64,000 nt of DNA from Novosphingobium sp. GTDB lineage: Bacteria; Pseudomonadota; Alphaproteobacteria; Sphingomonadales; Sphingomonadaceae. The stretch is from the NCBI RefSeq assembly GCF_027531025.1, contig NZ_JAPZQX010000001.1:33590-97589 (forward strand). Direction: 5' to 3'. The translations under genes and the position numbers were made by a program. Of this stretch, positions 44,433-53,748 are shown in pieces (the stretch's first letter is position 1; every line of letters begins with the position of its first letter). Under the pieces are notes generated by a model. It worked only from the letters and a program-made list of their open reading frames with translations. It searched no databases and was not told the DNA's origin.

Positions 44433-45248
44433 TCAGTGCCCCGAAGGATCGTTGAACACTTCCGGGATCCAGGCGTTGACGATGCCGCCGTCGATCGGGA
44501 TCGTTGTGCCGACCACATAGTCGCCCGCGCGGCTGGCGAGGTAGATCGCGCCCGCTGCCATGTCTTCGGCCGCGCCCACCCGCTTGTAGGGGATGCCCTT
44601 GGCGCTGCCTTCAGGGTTCTTCGCCGCGGCCTTGTTCATCTCGCTGGGGAAGGCCCCCGGCGCGATCCCGGTGCAGACGATGTTGTCCTTGATCAGGCGC
44701 GCGGCAAGGCGCTTGGTCAGGTGGATCACCGCCGCCTTCGAGGCCTGGTAGGAATAGGTCTCCCACGGGTTCGGCCGCAGGCCGTCGATCGAGGCGATGT
44801 TGATCACCTTGGCCGGAGCCTGGAAGGTGCCCGCCGCCTTGAGCAGACCGTGGAGCTGCTGGGTCAGGAAGAACAGGCTCTTGACGTTGAGGTCCATCAC
44901 CTTGTCCCAGCCGGCTTCGGGGAACTGATCGAATTCCGCGCCCCAGGCTGCCCCGGCATTGTTGACCAGGATGTCGAGCTTCGTCTCGCGGGCCGAAATA
45001 TCGGCCACCACGCGCTTCAGGTCTTCCATCTGGCTGAGGTCGCCCGGGATACCGATCACCTTGCCGGGGTACTGCGCCTCGAACTCGGCAATCGTCTCGG
45101 CGATCTGCTCGCGCTTGCGGGCGGTGATGTAGACCCGCTCACACCCGGCGGCGAGATAGCCCTCGAGGATCATCTTGCCGATCCCGCGGCTGCCGCCGGT
45201 GATCAGGGCAACCTTGCCTTCAAGGCTGAACAGTTTCGAAAAATCCAT
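44433..45248 (-). CDS. short-chain dehydrogenase/reductase (SDR)
   Basis: 271 aa Rossmann enzyme. Cofactor loop T-G-G-S-R-G-I-G, N-N-A-G after strand 4, S-I-D-G and the catalytic Y-S-Y-Q-A-S-K. The final D-G-G-I-V-N-A is typical. It oxidises or reduces an alcohol with NAD(P). ATG 45248 chosen; a GTG one codon upstream is possible. A palindromic repeat separates it from the acyl-CoA dehydrogenase upstream. Confidence 0.93.
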   Translation of the reverse strand: MDFSKLFSLEGKVALITGGSRGIGKMILEGYLAAGCERVYITARKREQIAETIAEFEAQYPGKVIGIPGDLSQMEDLKRVVADISARETKLDILVNNAGAAWGAEFDQFPEAGWDKVMDLNVKSLFFLTQQLHGLLKAAGTFQAPAKVINIASIDGLRPNPWETYSYQASKAAVIHLTKRLAARLIKDNIVCTGIAPGAFPSEMNKAAAKNPEGSAKGIPYKRVGAAEDMAAGAIYLASRAGDYVVGTTIPIDGGIVNAWIPEVFNDPSGH

Positions 45249-45265
45249 CACCCAATTCCTTCATC

Positions 45266-45292
45266 GTCACCCCGGACCTGATCCGGGGTGAC
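45266..45292. repeat. dispersed palindromic repeat (GTCACCCCGGA type)
   Basis: GTCACCCCGGA and its exact reverse complement TCCGGGGTGAC flank CCTGA. This palindrome is a well-known dispersed element of alphaproteobacterial genomes. It lies between two genes of one strand and can form a stable hairpin in the mRNA, which may protect or separate messages. Confidence 0.75.
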
Positions 45293-45301
45293 GGCCCAGG
45301 T

Positions 45302-46441
45302 TCAGTAGCCGCTCAACTGCGCCACGCGCTCCGCGTGGTAATACATGTCGCCCATGAATTCGGACAGCGCGCGGTCGCGCTTCATGTAAAGGCCGATGTC
45401 GTACTCGTCGGTCATGCCGATCCCGCCATGCATCTGCACCCCTTCCTTGACCGCGAGGCTGGCGGCCTTGCCGGCCTTGGCCTTGGCCACCGAAACCATC
45501 AGCTCGGCCTTGTCCGACCCGGCATCAAGCATCTGCTGCGCCTTGATGACCGAGGCGCGGGCAATTTCCAGCTCCGAATAGAGGTGCGCGGCGCGGTGCT
45601 GCAGCGCCTGGAACTCGCCGATCAGCTGGCCGAACTGCTTGCGCTGCTTGAGGTAGGTGGTGGTCATGTCAAAAGCGCCGCCCGCCACGCCGACGCTTTC
45701 CGCCGCCGCGCCGACCCGCCCGGCATTGAGCACCCGGTTGAGCAGCTCGCGCCCGGCATCGACCTCGCCGATCACGGCATCGGCATCGACCTGGACGCCA
45801 TCGAGCTTCACATGGGTCGCCATCGAGCTGTCGACCAGCCGGACCGCATCCTGGCTCAGGCCAGCAGCATCCTTGGGCACGGCGAACAGGGTGATCCCGT
45901 CATTGTCATCGTCGGCACCGGCAGTGCGGGCGGCGACGACCAGCATATCGGCGCTGCCACCGTGGACCACGAAGGCCTTGCCGCCGGTGATCCGGAAGCC
46001 GTTGCCAGCGCGCTCGGCGCGGGTGGCGATCCGTTCGGGGCGGTGCTTGGGCCCTTCGTCGATCGCCACGGCGAACACGCTGTCACCGGCAAGCAGCCCG
46101 GGCAGGTAGCGCCCGCGCAGGTCGGCACTGCCCGCGCCAATCGCGGTAGCGGCCATGACCGAGCTGGTCAGGAAGGGCGATGGCGTCAGGTTGCGGCCGA
46201 TTTCCTCGAGCACGATCCCGGCTTCGACATGGCCCATGCCCAGCCCGCCATCGGCCTCGGCCACCAGGATCCCGGTAAAGCCCAGTTCGGCGAACTGCTT
46301 CCACAGCGCGTGGCCAAACCCATCCTTGCACTGCTTGTCGCGCCAATGGCGCAGCTGCTTGGCGATGGTGCCTTCGTCGGACATGAACTGGCGCGCGGTG
46401 TCGGCCAGCATGGCCTGGTCTTCGGTGTGATATAGCGCCAT
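45302..46441 (-). CDS. acyl-CoA dehydrogenase, partner 1 of an adjacent pair
   Basis: 379 aa. The catalytic-base region is H-G-G-I-G-M-T-D-E-Y-D near the C terminus; other marks are L-E-E-I-G-R-N and R-K-Q-F-G-Q-L-I-G-E-F-Q-A-L-Q-H. It lies 3 bp after the second dehydrogenase gene. Adjacent, unequal acyl-CoA dehydrogenases of about 380 residues are the layout of alpha2-beta2 enzymes that act on bulky acyl-CoAs such as steroid side chains; that parallel is inference. Confidence 0.92.
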   Translation of the reverse strand: MALYHTEDQAMLADTARQFMSDEGTIAKQLRHWRDKQCKDGFGHALWKQFAELGFTGILVAEADGGLGMGHVEAGIVLEEIGRNLTPSPFLTSSVMAATAIGAGSADLRGRYLPGLLAGDSVFAVAIDEGPKHRPERIATRAERAGNGFRITGGKAFVVHGGSADMLVVAARTAGADDDNDGITLFAVPKDAAGLSQDAVRLVDSSMATHVKLDGVQVDADAVIGEVDAGRELLNRVLNAGRVGAAAESVGVAGGAFDMTTTYLKQRKQFGQLIGEFQALQHRAAHLYSELEIARASVIKAQQMLDAGSDKAELMVSVAKAKAGKAASLAVKEGVQMHGGIGMTDEYDIGLYMKRDRALSEFMGDMYYHAERVAQLSGY

Positions 46442-46444
46442 GGC

Positions 46445-47605
46445 TCAGGCTCCCGGCAGGTCGAGAATGCGTTTGGAAATGACGTTGAGCATGACCTCGC
46501 TCGTGCCGCCTTCGATCGAATTGGCCTTGGTCCGCAGCCAGGTGCGCGCCTTCGAGCCGCCGCCCGACGCCTCGCTGTCCCACTCCAGCGCGGCCGATCC
46601 GCCCGCCGCCATCAGCAGCTCGTGACGGCGCTTGTTGAGCTCGGTCCCGGCGTACTTCATCATGTTCGGCTGGGCGGGGTGCGCCTTGCCGACCTTGATC
46701 TCATCCAGGAACTTCTCGCCCATCGCGCTGAAGGCCAGGGCATCGACATCGAACATGGCCAGTTCGGCGCGCAGCAGCGGGTCTTCGAGGCCATTGCGCT
46801 TGGCAAAGGCGCCGATGGTGTTGAGCCGGTCATTGCCGCCTGCGCCCGAGATCATCTCGCGCTCATGGCCGAGCAGGTACTTGGCCACGTCCCAGCCGCG
46901 GTTCAGTTCGCCCACGATCTGGTGCTTGGGCACCTTCACATTGTCGAAGAAGGTTTCGCAGAACGGCGAATTGCCGCTGATCAGCAGGATCGGCTTGGTC
47001 GAGACACCGGGGCTTTCCATGTCGAACAGCAGGAAGGAAATGCCCTGGTACTTGTTGGTCTTGTCGGTGCGGACCAGGCAGAAGATCCAGTCAGCCTTGT
47101 CGGCATAGGAGGTCCAGATCTTCTGGCCGTTGACCACCCAGTGATCGCCCTTGTCCTCGCCATAGGTCTGGAGCGACACGAGGTCCGAACCCGAGCCCGG
47201 CTCCGAATAGCCCTGGCACCAGCGGATTTCGCCGCGGGCGATCTGGTTCAGGTAATGGACCTTCTGTTCCTCGGTCCCGAACTTGAGCAGCGCCGGGCCA
47301 AGCATCCAGATCCCGAACGAGGAGAGCGGCGGACGCGCGCCGATGCGATTCATTTCCTCGCGCCAGATCTTGGCTTCGGCTGGGCTCATCCCCGCGCCGC
47401 CATAGGGCTTGGGCCAGTCCGGCACGGTATAACCCTTGGCCGCGCAGCGATCGAGCCACAGCTTCTGGGCCTCGTTCTTGAACTGGAACTTGCGGCCGCC
47501 CCAGCAGATATCATCATCGCTGCGGGCGGGCTGGCGCATTTCGGGCGGGCAGTTTTCTTCCAGCCAGGCGCGGATTTCGGCCCGGAAGGCTTCAAGGTCA
47601 GACAT
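46445..47605 (-). CDS. acyl-CoA dehydrogenase, partner 2 of an adjacent pair
   Basis: 386 aa. W-C-Q-G-Y-S-E-P-G-S-G-S-D-L is the flavin-binding loop and N-S-I-E-G-G-T-S-E-V is the C-terminal signature. The N-terminal W-P-K-P-Y-G-G-A-G is typical. Start at M-S-D-L-E-A-F; a TTG two codons upstream is less likely. Likely the upstream subunit of a heteromeric enzyme with the gene 3 bp downstream. Divergent from the SDR/MFS pair across a region that holds a CTTAA...TTAAG dyad. Confidence 0.92.
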   Translation of the reverse strand: MSDLEAFRAEIRAWLEENCPPEMRQPARSDDDICWGGRKFQFKNEAQKLWLDRCAAKGYTVPDWPKPYGGAGMSPAEAKIWREEMNRIGARPPLSSFGIWMLGPALLKFGTEEQKVHYLNQIARGEIRWCQGYSEPGSGSDLVSLQTYGEDKGDHWVVNGQKIWTSYADKADWIFCLVRTDKTNKYQGISFLLFDMESPGVSTKPILLISGNSPFCETFFDNVKVPKHQIVGELNRGWDVAKYLLGHEREMISGAGGNDRLNTIGAFAKRNGLEDPLLRAELAMFDVDALAFSAMGEKFLDEIKVGKAHPAQPNMMKYAGTELNKRRHELLMAAGGSAALEWDSEASGGGSKARTWLRTKANSIEGGTSEVMLNVISKRILDLPGA

Positions 47606-47621
47606 GGTCAAGAGCTCCTCT

Positions 47622-47639
47622 CTTAATCGAGAGGTTAAG
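47622..47639. promoter_or_regulatory. CTTAA...TTAAG dyad, candidate operator 1
   Basis: CTTAATCGAGAGGTTAAG has five-base inverted ends around eight bases and lies 17 bp upstream of the leftward acyl-CoA dehydrogenase start and 140 bp from the rightward SDR start. It matches 13 of 18 positions with the element at 50064. A TetR-type site shared by the catabolic genes is the inference. A second dyad, GTCAAC/GTTGAC, lies at 47704-47724. Confidence 0.5.
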
Positions 47640-47779
47640 GCGACTCGGGCACCGCGTGCAAGCGCGGATTTCCTTGGCCTTGACCTGCCCGCCTTGCCGT
47701 AACGTCAACCGGTTTGGCGTTGACCGCGCTCCCATCCGGCCTAAGCTGGCGTCCAAACAAAACCGAGGGACAAGAGGAT

Positions 47780-48637
47780 ATGCGCTTCGCAGGAAAGGTC
47801 GCCGTGATTACCGGCGCGGCATCGGGCATCGGCAAGGAAACCGCGCGGCTGTTCGCCAGGGAAGGGGCGAAAGTCTATGCCGCCGACCTCGATCTGGCCG
47901 GGGCCGAGGCGCTGGCCGTGGAGGTACCGGGAATCGTGCCAATGGCCTGCGATGTCTGCGATGTGGCGCAGATCAAGGCCATGCTCGATCGCGCCGGCGG
48001 CGAGAACGGCGGGATCGACGTGCTGTTCAACAATGCCGCGGCCGGCGGCGCGCGCGGCGGGATCGAAGAATGCGACGAGGCCGGCTGGGACTGGACGATG
48101 AACCTCGTGCTGCGCTCGGTCGCCATGGGGATCCATCACGCCGTGCCGCACATGAAGGGCCGCCCCGGCGCGGCAATCGTCAACACCAGCTCGGTCGCCG
48201 CCGTCGGCCCGGGCTATTCCCCCACCGCCTATGCCGTGGCCAAGGCCGGGGTGCTGCATCTGACCAAGTGCGCGGCAACCGACCTGGCCAAGTTCGGCAT
48301 CCGCGTGAACGCGGTGCAGCCCGGCTTCATCAACACCAACATCTTTGCCGCCAGCCTGGAAGTGAGCGGTGACGACAAGGCGACCGTCAACGCGATGATC
48401 GCCCAGATGTCGAGCCATGCCCAGCCCGTCCCGCGCGGCGGCCAGCCGCGCGACATTGCCGAGGCCGTGGCCTTCCTGTCCAGCGATGCCGCCAGCTTCA
48501 TGACCGGCGCCTCGATGATCGTTGACGGGGGCATTACCCTGGGCCCGCGCCATTCGTGGGATCCCGAAGCGCCGGGGCTGTTCGACACGATCCAGGCCTT
48601 TATCGAGGCCCGTGAGGCCGGAGCCTCCGGCCAGTGA
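47780..48637 (+). CDS. short-chain dehydrogenase/reductase (SDR)
   Basis: 285 aa. T-G-A-A-S-G-I-G cofactor loop, A-A-D-L-D (NAD preference likely from the aspartate), N-N-A-A, N-T-S-S-V and the catalytic Y-A-V-A-K. Ends in D-G-G-I-T. GAGGA precedes the ATG. Its stop overlaps the GTG of the MFS gene, so the two are translated together and may handle the same compound. Confidence 0.93.
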   Translation: MRFAGKVAVITGAASGIGKETARLFAREGAKVYAADLDLAGAEALAVEVPGIVPMACDVCDVAQIKAMLDRAGGENGGIDVLFNNAAAGGARGGIEECDEAGWDWTMNLVLRSVAMGIHHAVPHMKGRPGAAIVNTSSVAAVGPGYSPTAYAVAKAGVLHLTKCAATDLAKFGIRVNAVQPGFINTNIFAASLEVSGDDKATVNAMIAQMSSHAQPVPRGGQPRDIAEAVAFLSSDAASFMTGASMIVDGGITLGPRHSWDPEAPGLFDTIQAFIEAREAGASGQ

Positions 48638-50055
48638 CCCCGATCGAGGGCAAGGTCCCGACGCGGCTTGCCCTGTTCCACGGCCTGGGATCGATCGCCT
48701 ATGGCGTGAAGGACAACGGCCTCTCCACATTCCTGCTGCTATATTACAACCAAGTGCTGGGGATGGACGCCATGCTGGTCAGCCTGGCGCTGATGCTGGC
48801 GCTGGTGATCGACGGGGTGATCGATCCGGTGATCGGCTACCTGTCGGACCGGACCCACACCCGCTGGGGCCGCCGCCTGCCCTGGCTGTACCTCGCGCCG
48901 ATCCCGCTGGGCGTGGTCTGGTACCTGCTGTGGGCGGAAACCCAGCAGCCCACTTTCTGGGGCCTCGTTGGCCTGGTCGTGGCGATCCGGGTGCTGGTCT
49001 CCTGTTGCGAAGTGCCCTCGATCGCGCTCGTGCCCGAACTGACCCGCGACTATGACGAGCGCACCCGGCTGATGCGGTTCCGCTTCCTGTTCGGCTGGGG
49101 CGGCGGCCTGCTGGTGATGTTCCTGGCCTATAACGTGTTCCTGGCCGATGGCCTGCTGAAACCCGAAGGCTATCGCGCCTATGGCCTGACCGGGGCGATC
49201 CTGATTACCGGGGCAGTGCTGGTATCCGCGCTGGCCCAGCACCGGGTTGCTGCCGGCTATCCGCCGCCGGTGCGATCGAAGTTCAGCCTGGGAACCGCCT
49301 TTGCGGAACTGCGCGAAAGCTTTTCGCACCGCGCCTTCGTGATCCTGCTGATCGGCGGAGGCCTCGCCTATACCAGCCAGGGCATCACCTTCTCGATCAG
49401 CAATTACCTCTACCTGTTCATCTGGCGCTTCAGCTCAACCGACCTGATGCTGTTTCCCTGGGTGCTGTTTGCCAGCGTGGTGGCCTGCTTCATGCTGCTG
49501 CCGCACCTTCATGCCCGCTGGGGCAAGCGCGATACGGCAATGGTCGCGGCGCTGCTTGGCGCGGGCTTCTGGGTCACCCCGTTCCTGCTTCGCGCCGGCG
49601 GGCTGTGGCCAGAGGTGGGCACCCCGGCCTCAACCTATCCGCTGTTCCTGCTGTTCTTCTGCTCCAACCTGTTCAGCGTATCGGCGATGATTTCCGCCAG
49701 CTCGATGGTGGCCGACGTGGTCGAGGCATCGGAAGAACAGACCGGGCGGCGCAGCGAAGGCGCCTTCTTTGCCGGGAACATGTTCATGGCCAAGTGCGCC
49801 ACGGGCCTGGGCATCTTCGTGACCGGGCAGCTGCTGGCCTTTTCGGGCCTGCCCCAGAAGGCCACGCCCGGCGAGGTGCCGATGGAGATCATCGACACGC
49901 TGTCGCTGACCTATGCCGCGGTCGTGGCGGTCTTTGCCGTGGCCGTCAGCCTGGTGATCCGCCGCTTCCCGATCACCCGGGCCGATCACGAGGCGCGGCT
50001 GGCTGCCCTCGCCGCCGCCCGCGCCAATCCCGATGCGGAGGGCATGCACCCCTAG
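48634..50055 (+). CDS. MFS transporter of the GPH (glycoside-pentoside-hexuronide:cation) type
   Basis: 473 aa, 12 membrane segments. D-P-V-I-G-Y-L-S-D-R-T and R-W-G-R-R-L-P-W are the loop 2-3 motif of the GPH group, and S-S-M-V-A-D-V-V-E lies in the second half. Relatives carry sugars, but sphingomonads also place them in steroid and terpenoid catabolic clusters. GTG start overlapping the SDR stop. Confidence 0.88.
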   Translation: MTPIEGKVPTRLALFHGLGSIAYGVKDNGLSTFLLLYYNQVLGMDAMLVSLALMLALVIDGVIDPVIGYLSDRTHTRWGRRLPWLYLAPIPLGVVWYLLWAETQQPTFWGLVGLVVAIRVLVSCCEVPSIALVPELTRDYDERTRLMRFRFLFGWGGGLLVMFLAYNVFLADGLLKPEGYRAYGLTGAILITGAVLVSALAQHRVAAGYPPPVRSKFSLGTAFAELRESFSHRAFVILLIGGGLAYTSQGITFSISNYLYLFIWRFSSTDLMLFPWVLFASVVACFMLLPHLHARWGKRDTAMVAALLGAGFWVTPFLLRAGGLWPEVGTPASTYPLFLLFFCSNLFSVSAMISASSMVADVVEASEEQTGRRSEGAFFAGNMFMAKCATGLGIFVTGQLLAFSGLPQKATPGEVPMEIIDTLSLTYAAVVAVFAVAVSLVIRRFPITRADHEARLAALAAARANPDAEGMHP

Positions 50056-50063
50056 CGCGACCG

Positions 50064-50081
50064 CTTAACCGACCGATTAAA
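50064..50081. promoter_or_regulatory. CTTAA...TTAAA dyad, candidate operator 2
   Basis: CTTAACCGACCGATTAAA lies 80 bp upstream of the acyl-CoA dehydrogenase start at 50161 and resembles the element at 47622. Both fit CTTAAYCGA followed by a mirrored half. Probable binding site of the same regulator. Confidence 0.5.
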
Positions 50082-50160
50082 CCCCCTTGGCGGCGCCTTC
50101 CGGCTCTGCCACAGTCAATCCAAACACAGACTCGATCATAATCGCAGGAAAGGATCACCC

Positions 50161-51453
50161 ATGGATTTCGAACCCACCGAACGGCAGCGCTACTGGCGCG
50201 ATCGTGTACGCCAGTTCATCGAGAGCCATGTCCGCCCGCGCAACGACGACTACAAGGCCGAGGACAAGAGCGGCGAGCGCTGGAAGGTGCTGCAGGTGGT
50301 CGAAGAGGAGAAGGCCCGCGCCAAGGCCCAGGGCATCTGGAACCTGTTCATGCCGCCGCGCAATTCCGGCCATCACCACGTCGATGAAACCTTCGAATTC
50401 GAAGGTCCGGGGCTGACCAACCTTGAATACGCCATGTGCGCCGAGGAAATGGGCCGGATCGGCTGGTCGTCGGAAGTGTTCAACTGCTCTGCGCCCGATA
50501 CCGGCAACATGGAAGTGCTGCACCGCTATGGCACCCGCGAACAGAAGGAACAGTGGCTGAAGCCGCTGATGAACGGCGAAATCCGTTCGGCCTTCCTGAT
50601 GACCGAGCCGGCCGTGGCCAGCTCGGACGCGACCAATATCGAGACCGCGATCCGCCGCGAGGGCGACGAGTACGTCATCAACGGTCGCAAGTGGTGGTCG
50701 TCGGGCCTGGGCGATCCGCGCTGCAAGGTCGCGATCGTGATGGGCAAGACCGATTTCGAGGCCAAGCGCCACCAGCAGCAGTCGATGGTGCTGATGGAAC
50801 TGGACCGCCCCGGCGTCGAAGTGATCCGCCACCTGCCGGTGTTCGGCTATGACGACGCCCCGCATGGCCACATGGAAGTGGTGATGAAGGACGTCCGTGT
50901 GCCGGTGTCCAACATGCTGCTGGGCGAAGGCCGCGGGTTCGAGATCGCGCAGGGCCGCCTCGGGCCGGGCCGCATCCACCACTGCATGCGCACCATCGGC
51001 GTGGCCGAGGAAGCGATTGCCAAGATGGCCAAGCGGCTCCAGTCGCGCGTCGCCTTCGGCAAGACCGTGGCCGAACACTCGATCTGGGAACAGCGCATCG
51101 CGCAGGCCCGGATCGACATCGAAATGACCCGCCTGCTCTGCCTCAAGGCGGCGGACATGATGGACAAGGTCGGCAACAAGGCCGCCGCGCTGGAAATCGC
51201 CATGATCAAGGTCCAGGCCCCCAACATGGCGCTGCGGATCATCGACGATGCGATCCAGGCCCATGGTGGCGGCGGCGTTTCGGACGATTTCGGCCTCGCT
51301 TCGGCCTGGGCGCACCAGCGCACCCTGCGCCTGGCGGACGGTCCGGACGAAGTCCACGCCCGTGCCATCGCCCGGATCGAGTTCGCCCGCCATTCGGAAA
51401 ACGCCAAGAAGGACAACTCGTTCAGCTCGGGCGATCTGGGCGTGGCCCGATAA
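50161..51453 (+). CDS. acyl-CoA dehydrogenase family protein (ACAD10/11-like)
   Basis: 430 aa, a paralogue of the enzyme at 2832, with the same [19 protein letters not shown] and [10 protein letters not shown] segments and R-I-H-H-C-M-R. Its neighbour two genes on is an APH-like kinase; in ACAD10/11-type systems a kinase and such a dehydrogenase work together on 4-hydroxyacyl-CoAs. That makes a 4-hydroxy acid route a reasonable guess. A REP-like repeat follows the stop. Confidence 0.92.
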   Translation: MDFEPTERQRYWRDRVRQFIESHVRPRNDDYKAEDKSGERWKVLQVVEEEKARAKAQGIWNLFMPPRNSGHHHVDETFEFEGPGLTNLEYAMCAEEMGRIGWSSEVFNCSAPDTGNMEVLHRYGTREQKEQWLKPLMNGEIRSAFLMTEPAVASSDATNIETAIRREGDEYVINGRKWWSSGLGDPRCKVAIVMGKTDFEAKRHQQQSMVLMELDRPGVEVIRHLPVFGYDDAPHGHMEVVMKDVRVPVSNMLLGEGRGFEIAQGRLGPGRIHHCMRTIGVAEEAIAKMAKRLQSRVAFGKTVAEHSIWEQRIAQARIDIEMTRLLCLKAADMMDKVGNKAAALEIAMIKVQAPNMALRIIDDAIQAHGGGGVSDDFGLASAWAHQRTLRLADGPDEVHARAIARIEFARHSENAKKDNSFSSGDLGVAR

Positions 51454-51460
51454 GACTGGC

Positions 51461-51547
51461 GTCGTCCCGGGCTTGACCCGGGACCGCTGGCCACGTTTCG
51501 CGGTGCCGGCCCTGCCGGCCAGCGGTCCCGGCCTTCACCGGGACGAC
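51461..51547. repeat. inverted pair of dispersed palindromic units
   Basis: A left unit GTCGTCCCGGGCTTGACCCG with about 12 further bases is mirrored by a right unit ending CCGGGACGAC at 51547. The arms continue with GGACCGCTGGCC and GGCCAGCGGTCC, so the whole 87 bp can fold into one long hairpin. Typical of the composite repeat pairs found between genes of alphaproteobacteria. It sits between the dehydrogenase and the alcohol dehydrogenase genes. Confidence 0.75.
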
Positions 51548-51563
51548 CAATCTGGAGAATGCC

Positions 51564-52652
51564 ATGAAAGCCGCTGTCCTCGTCGCCCCCAACCAGCCGC
51601 TCGAAATCGAGGAGGTGGTGATCAGCAAGCCCGGTCCGCATGAAGTGCTGATCCGCACGGCCGCCTGCGGCCTGTGCCATTCGGACCTGCACTTCATCGA
51701 AGGGACCTATCCCCACGCGCTCCCGGCCGTACCCGGCCACGAAGCCGCCGGGATCGTCGAGGCGGTGGGCAGCGAAGTGCGCACCGTGAAGGTGGGCGAC
51801 GCGGTGGTGACCTGCCTCTCGGCCTTCTGCGGGCACTGCGAATTCTGCGTGACCGGTCGCATGGCGCTGTGCCTGGGCGCCGATACCCGCCGCGCTCCGG
51901 GCAGCGAACCGCGCCTGTCGCGGCCCGATGGCAGCCCGGTGGCCCAGATGCTCAACCTCTCGGCCTTTGCCGAAATGATGCTGATCCACGAACATGCCTG
52001 CACCCGGATCGATCCGGAAATGCCGCTGGACCGCGCTTCGGTGATCGGCTGCGCGGTGACCACCGGGGCCGGCACGATCTTCAACGCCTGCAAGGTAACG
52101 CCGGGCGAAACCGTGGCCGTGGTCGGTTGCGGCGGGGTGGGCCTGGCCGCGATCAACGCCGCCAAGATCGCCGGGGCGGGCAAGATCATCGCCGCCGATC
52201 CGATGCCGGAAAAGCGCGCACTGGCGATGAAGTTGGGCGCGACCCACACTGTCGACGCCATGGCCGACGATGCTGCCGCGCAGATCCTCGAACTGACCAA
52301 GGGCGGGGTCGATCACGCGATCGAGGCCGTCGGTCGGCCAGCCTCGGGCGAACTCGCGGTCAAGTCGCTGCGCCGCGGCGGCACGGCCACGATCCTGGGC
52401 ATGATGCCGCTCAACCATTCGGTCGGCCTTGGCGCGATGGACCTGCTTTCGGGCAAGAAGCTGCAGGGCGCGATCATGGGGATGAACCACTTCCCGGTCG
52501 ACATGCCGCGCCTCGTTGATTTCTACATGCGCGGGCTGCTCGATCTCGACACGATCATTGCCGAGCGCATCCCGCTCTCGCAGATCAACGAGGGCTTCGA
52601 GAAGATGAAGGGCGGCCATTCCGCCCGCTCGGTGATCGTCTTCGACCAGTAA
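51564..52652 (+). CDS. zinc-dependent alcohol dehydrogenase (MDR family)
   Basis: 362 aa. Catalytic-zinc ligands in C-G-L-C-H-S-D and G-H-E-A-A-G, structural-zinc cysteines in C-G-H-C-E-F-C...C, and the coenzyme loop G-C-G-G-V-G. Oxidises an alcohol or reduces an aldehyde with NAD. It lies 10 bp before the kinase gene; both belong to the rightward part of the catabolic block. Confidence 0.94.
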   Translation: MKAAVLVAPNQPLEIEEVVISKPGPHEVLIRTAACGLCHSDLHFIEGTYPHALPAVPGHEAAGIVEAVGSEVRTVKVGDAVVTCLSAFCGHCEFCVTGRMALCLGADTRRAPGSEPRLSRPDGSPVAQMLNLSAFAEMMLIHEHACTRIDPEMPLDRASVIGCAVTTGAGTIFNACKVTPGETVAVVGCGGVGLAAINAAKIAGAGKIIAADPMPEKRALAMKLGATHTVDAMADDAAAQILELTKGGVDHAIEAVGRPASGELAVKSLRRGGTATILGMMPLNHSVGLGAMDLLSGKKLQGAIMGMNHFPVDMPRLVDFYMRGLLDLDTIIAERIPLSQINEGFEKMKGGHSARSVIVFDQ

Positions 52653-52662
52653 GGGCCAGAGC

Positions 52663-53736
52663 ATGACCGAAGCGATCAATGCCGATGAAGCCTTTGTCGG
52701 AACTGTCGAGCCGGAGGGTGCCGACAAGCTGGACGAAGCCCGCCTGACTGAATGGATGCAAGCCAATGTGGCGGGCTTCCAGGGGCCGCTGCACCTGACC
52801 AAGTTCAAGGGCGGGCAGTCCAACCCGACCTACAAGATCGAGGCGGCGAGCGGCAATTACGTGCTGCGGCGCAAGCCCTTCGGTCCGCTGCTGCCCAGCG
52901 CGCACGCGGTTGACCGCGAGTACAAGGTCCAGAACGCGCTCAACAAGGCGGGCTTTCCGGCCGCGCGCCAGTTTGGCCTGTGCACGGACGACTCTGTGGT
53001 CGGTTCGTGGTTCTACATCATGGACATGGTCGACGGGAAAACGATCTGGGACGGGGCCATGCCCGGCGCGACGCCGGAGTACCGCCGCGAAACCTACTTC
53101 GCGATGATCGGCACCCTGGCCGCCCTGCACACGGTCGATGTCGAGGCGGTGGGCCTCGCCGACTATGGCAAGCCGGGGAACTATTTCGGCCGCCAGGTCG
53201 ATCGCTGGACCAAGCAGTACAAGCTGTCCGAGACCGAGCACATGTCGGACATGGAGCGGCTGATCGAATGGCTGCCGCAGACCCTGCCCGAGCAGACCCG
53301 CACCAGCGTGGTCCACGGCGACTACCGGATCGACAACATGATCTGGGCCAAGGACAAGCCCGAAGTGCTGGCCGTGCTCGACTGGGAGCTTTCCACCCTG
53401 GGCGATCCGCTGGGCGACTTTTCCTATGTCTGCATGGCCTGGGTGACGGATAACGGCGGCCGTTCCGGCGTACAGGACCTGGATCGCAAGGCGCTGGGCA
53501 TTCCTGAACTGGCAGAAGTGGTCGAGCGCTATTGCGAGAAGACCGGCCGCGACAGCCTGCCCGACATGAACTGGCTGTTCGCCTACAACTTCTTCCGCCT
53601 GGCAGGGATCCTCCAGGGCATCAAGAAGCGGGTGATCGATGGCACGGCCAGCTCGGCCCACGCCAAGGCCCAGTCCGACCGGGTTCAGCCGCTGGTCGAT
53701 CGCGCGACAGAATTCGCAAAGCTGGCGGGGATGTAA
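52663..53736 (+). CDS. aminoglycoside-phosphotransferase-fold kinase, ACAD10/11-associated type
   Basis: 357 aa. F-K-G-G-Q-S-N-P-T-Y and V-L-R-R-K-P form the ATP-binding part, V-V-H-G-D-Y-R-I-D-N-M the catalytic loop and V-L-D-W-E-L the metal-binding part. This branch of the APH fold is linked to acyl-CoA metabolism, not to antibiotic resistance: it phosphorylates 4-hydroxyacyl-CoA in ACAD10/11-type pathways. Here it accompanies such a dehydrogenase (50161). Confidence 0.9.
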   Translation: MTEAINADEAFVGTVEPEGADKLDEARLTEWMQANVAGFQGPLHLTKFKGGQSNPTYKIEAASGNYVLRRKPFGPLLPSAHAVDREYKVQNALNKAGFPAARQFGLCTDDSVVGSWFYIMDMVDGKTIWDGAMPGATPEYRRETYFAMIGTLAALHTVDVEAVGLADYGKPGNYFGRQVDRWTKQYKLSETEHMSDMERLIEWLPQTLPEQTRTSVVHGDYRIDNMIWAKDKPEVLAVLDWELSTLGDPLGDFSYVCMAWVTDNGGRSGVQDLDRKALGIPELAEVVERYCEKTGRDSLPDMNWLFAYNFFRLAGILQGIKKRVIDGTASSAHAKAQSDRVQPLVDRATEFAKLAGM

Positions 53737-53748
53737 CGGGCCTGGGCC

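Noticed and set aside
50847..52823. Open frame of 658 codons opposite the dehydrogenase and alcohol dehydrogenase genes
   Set aside because: It crosses two well-supported genes and an intergenic repeat and shows no motif.
52663..53736. Aminoglycoside resistance gene
   Set aside because: The kinase belongs to the acyl-CoA-linked branch of the fold and sits in a catabolic cluster.
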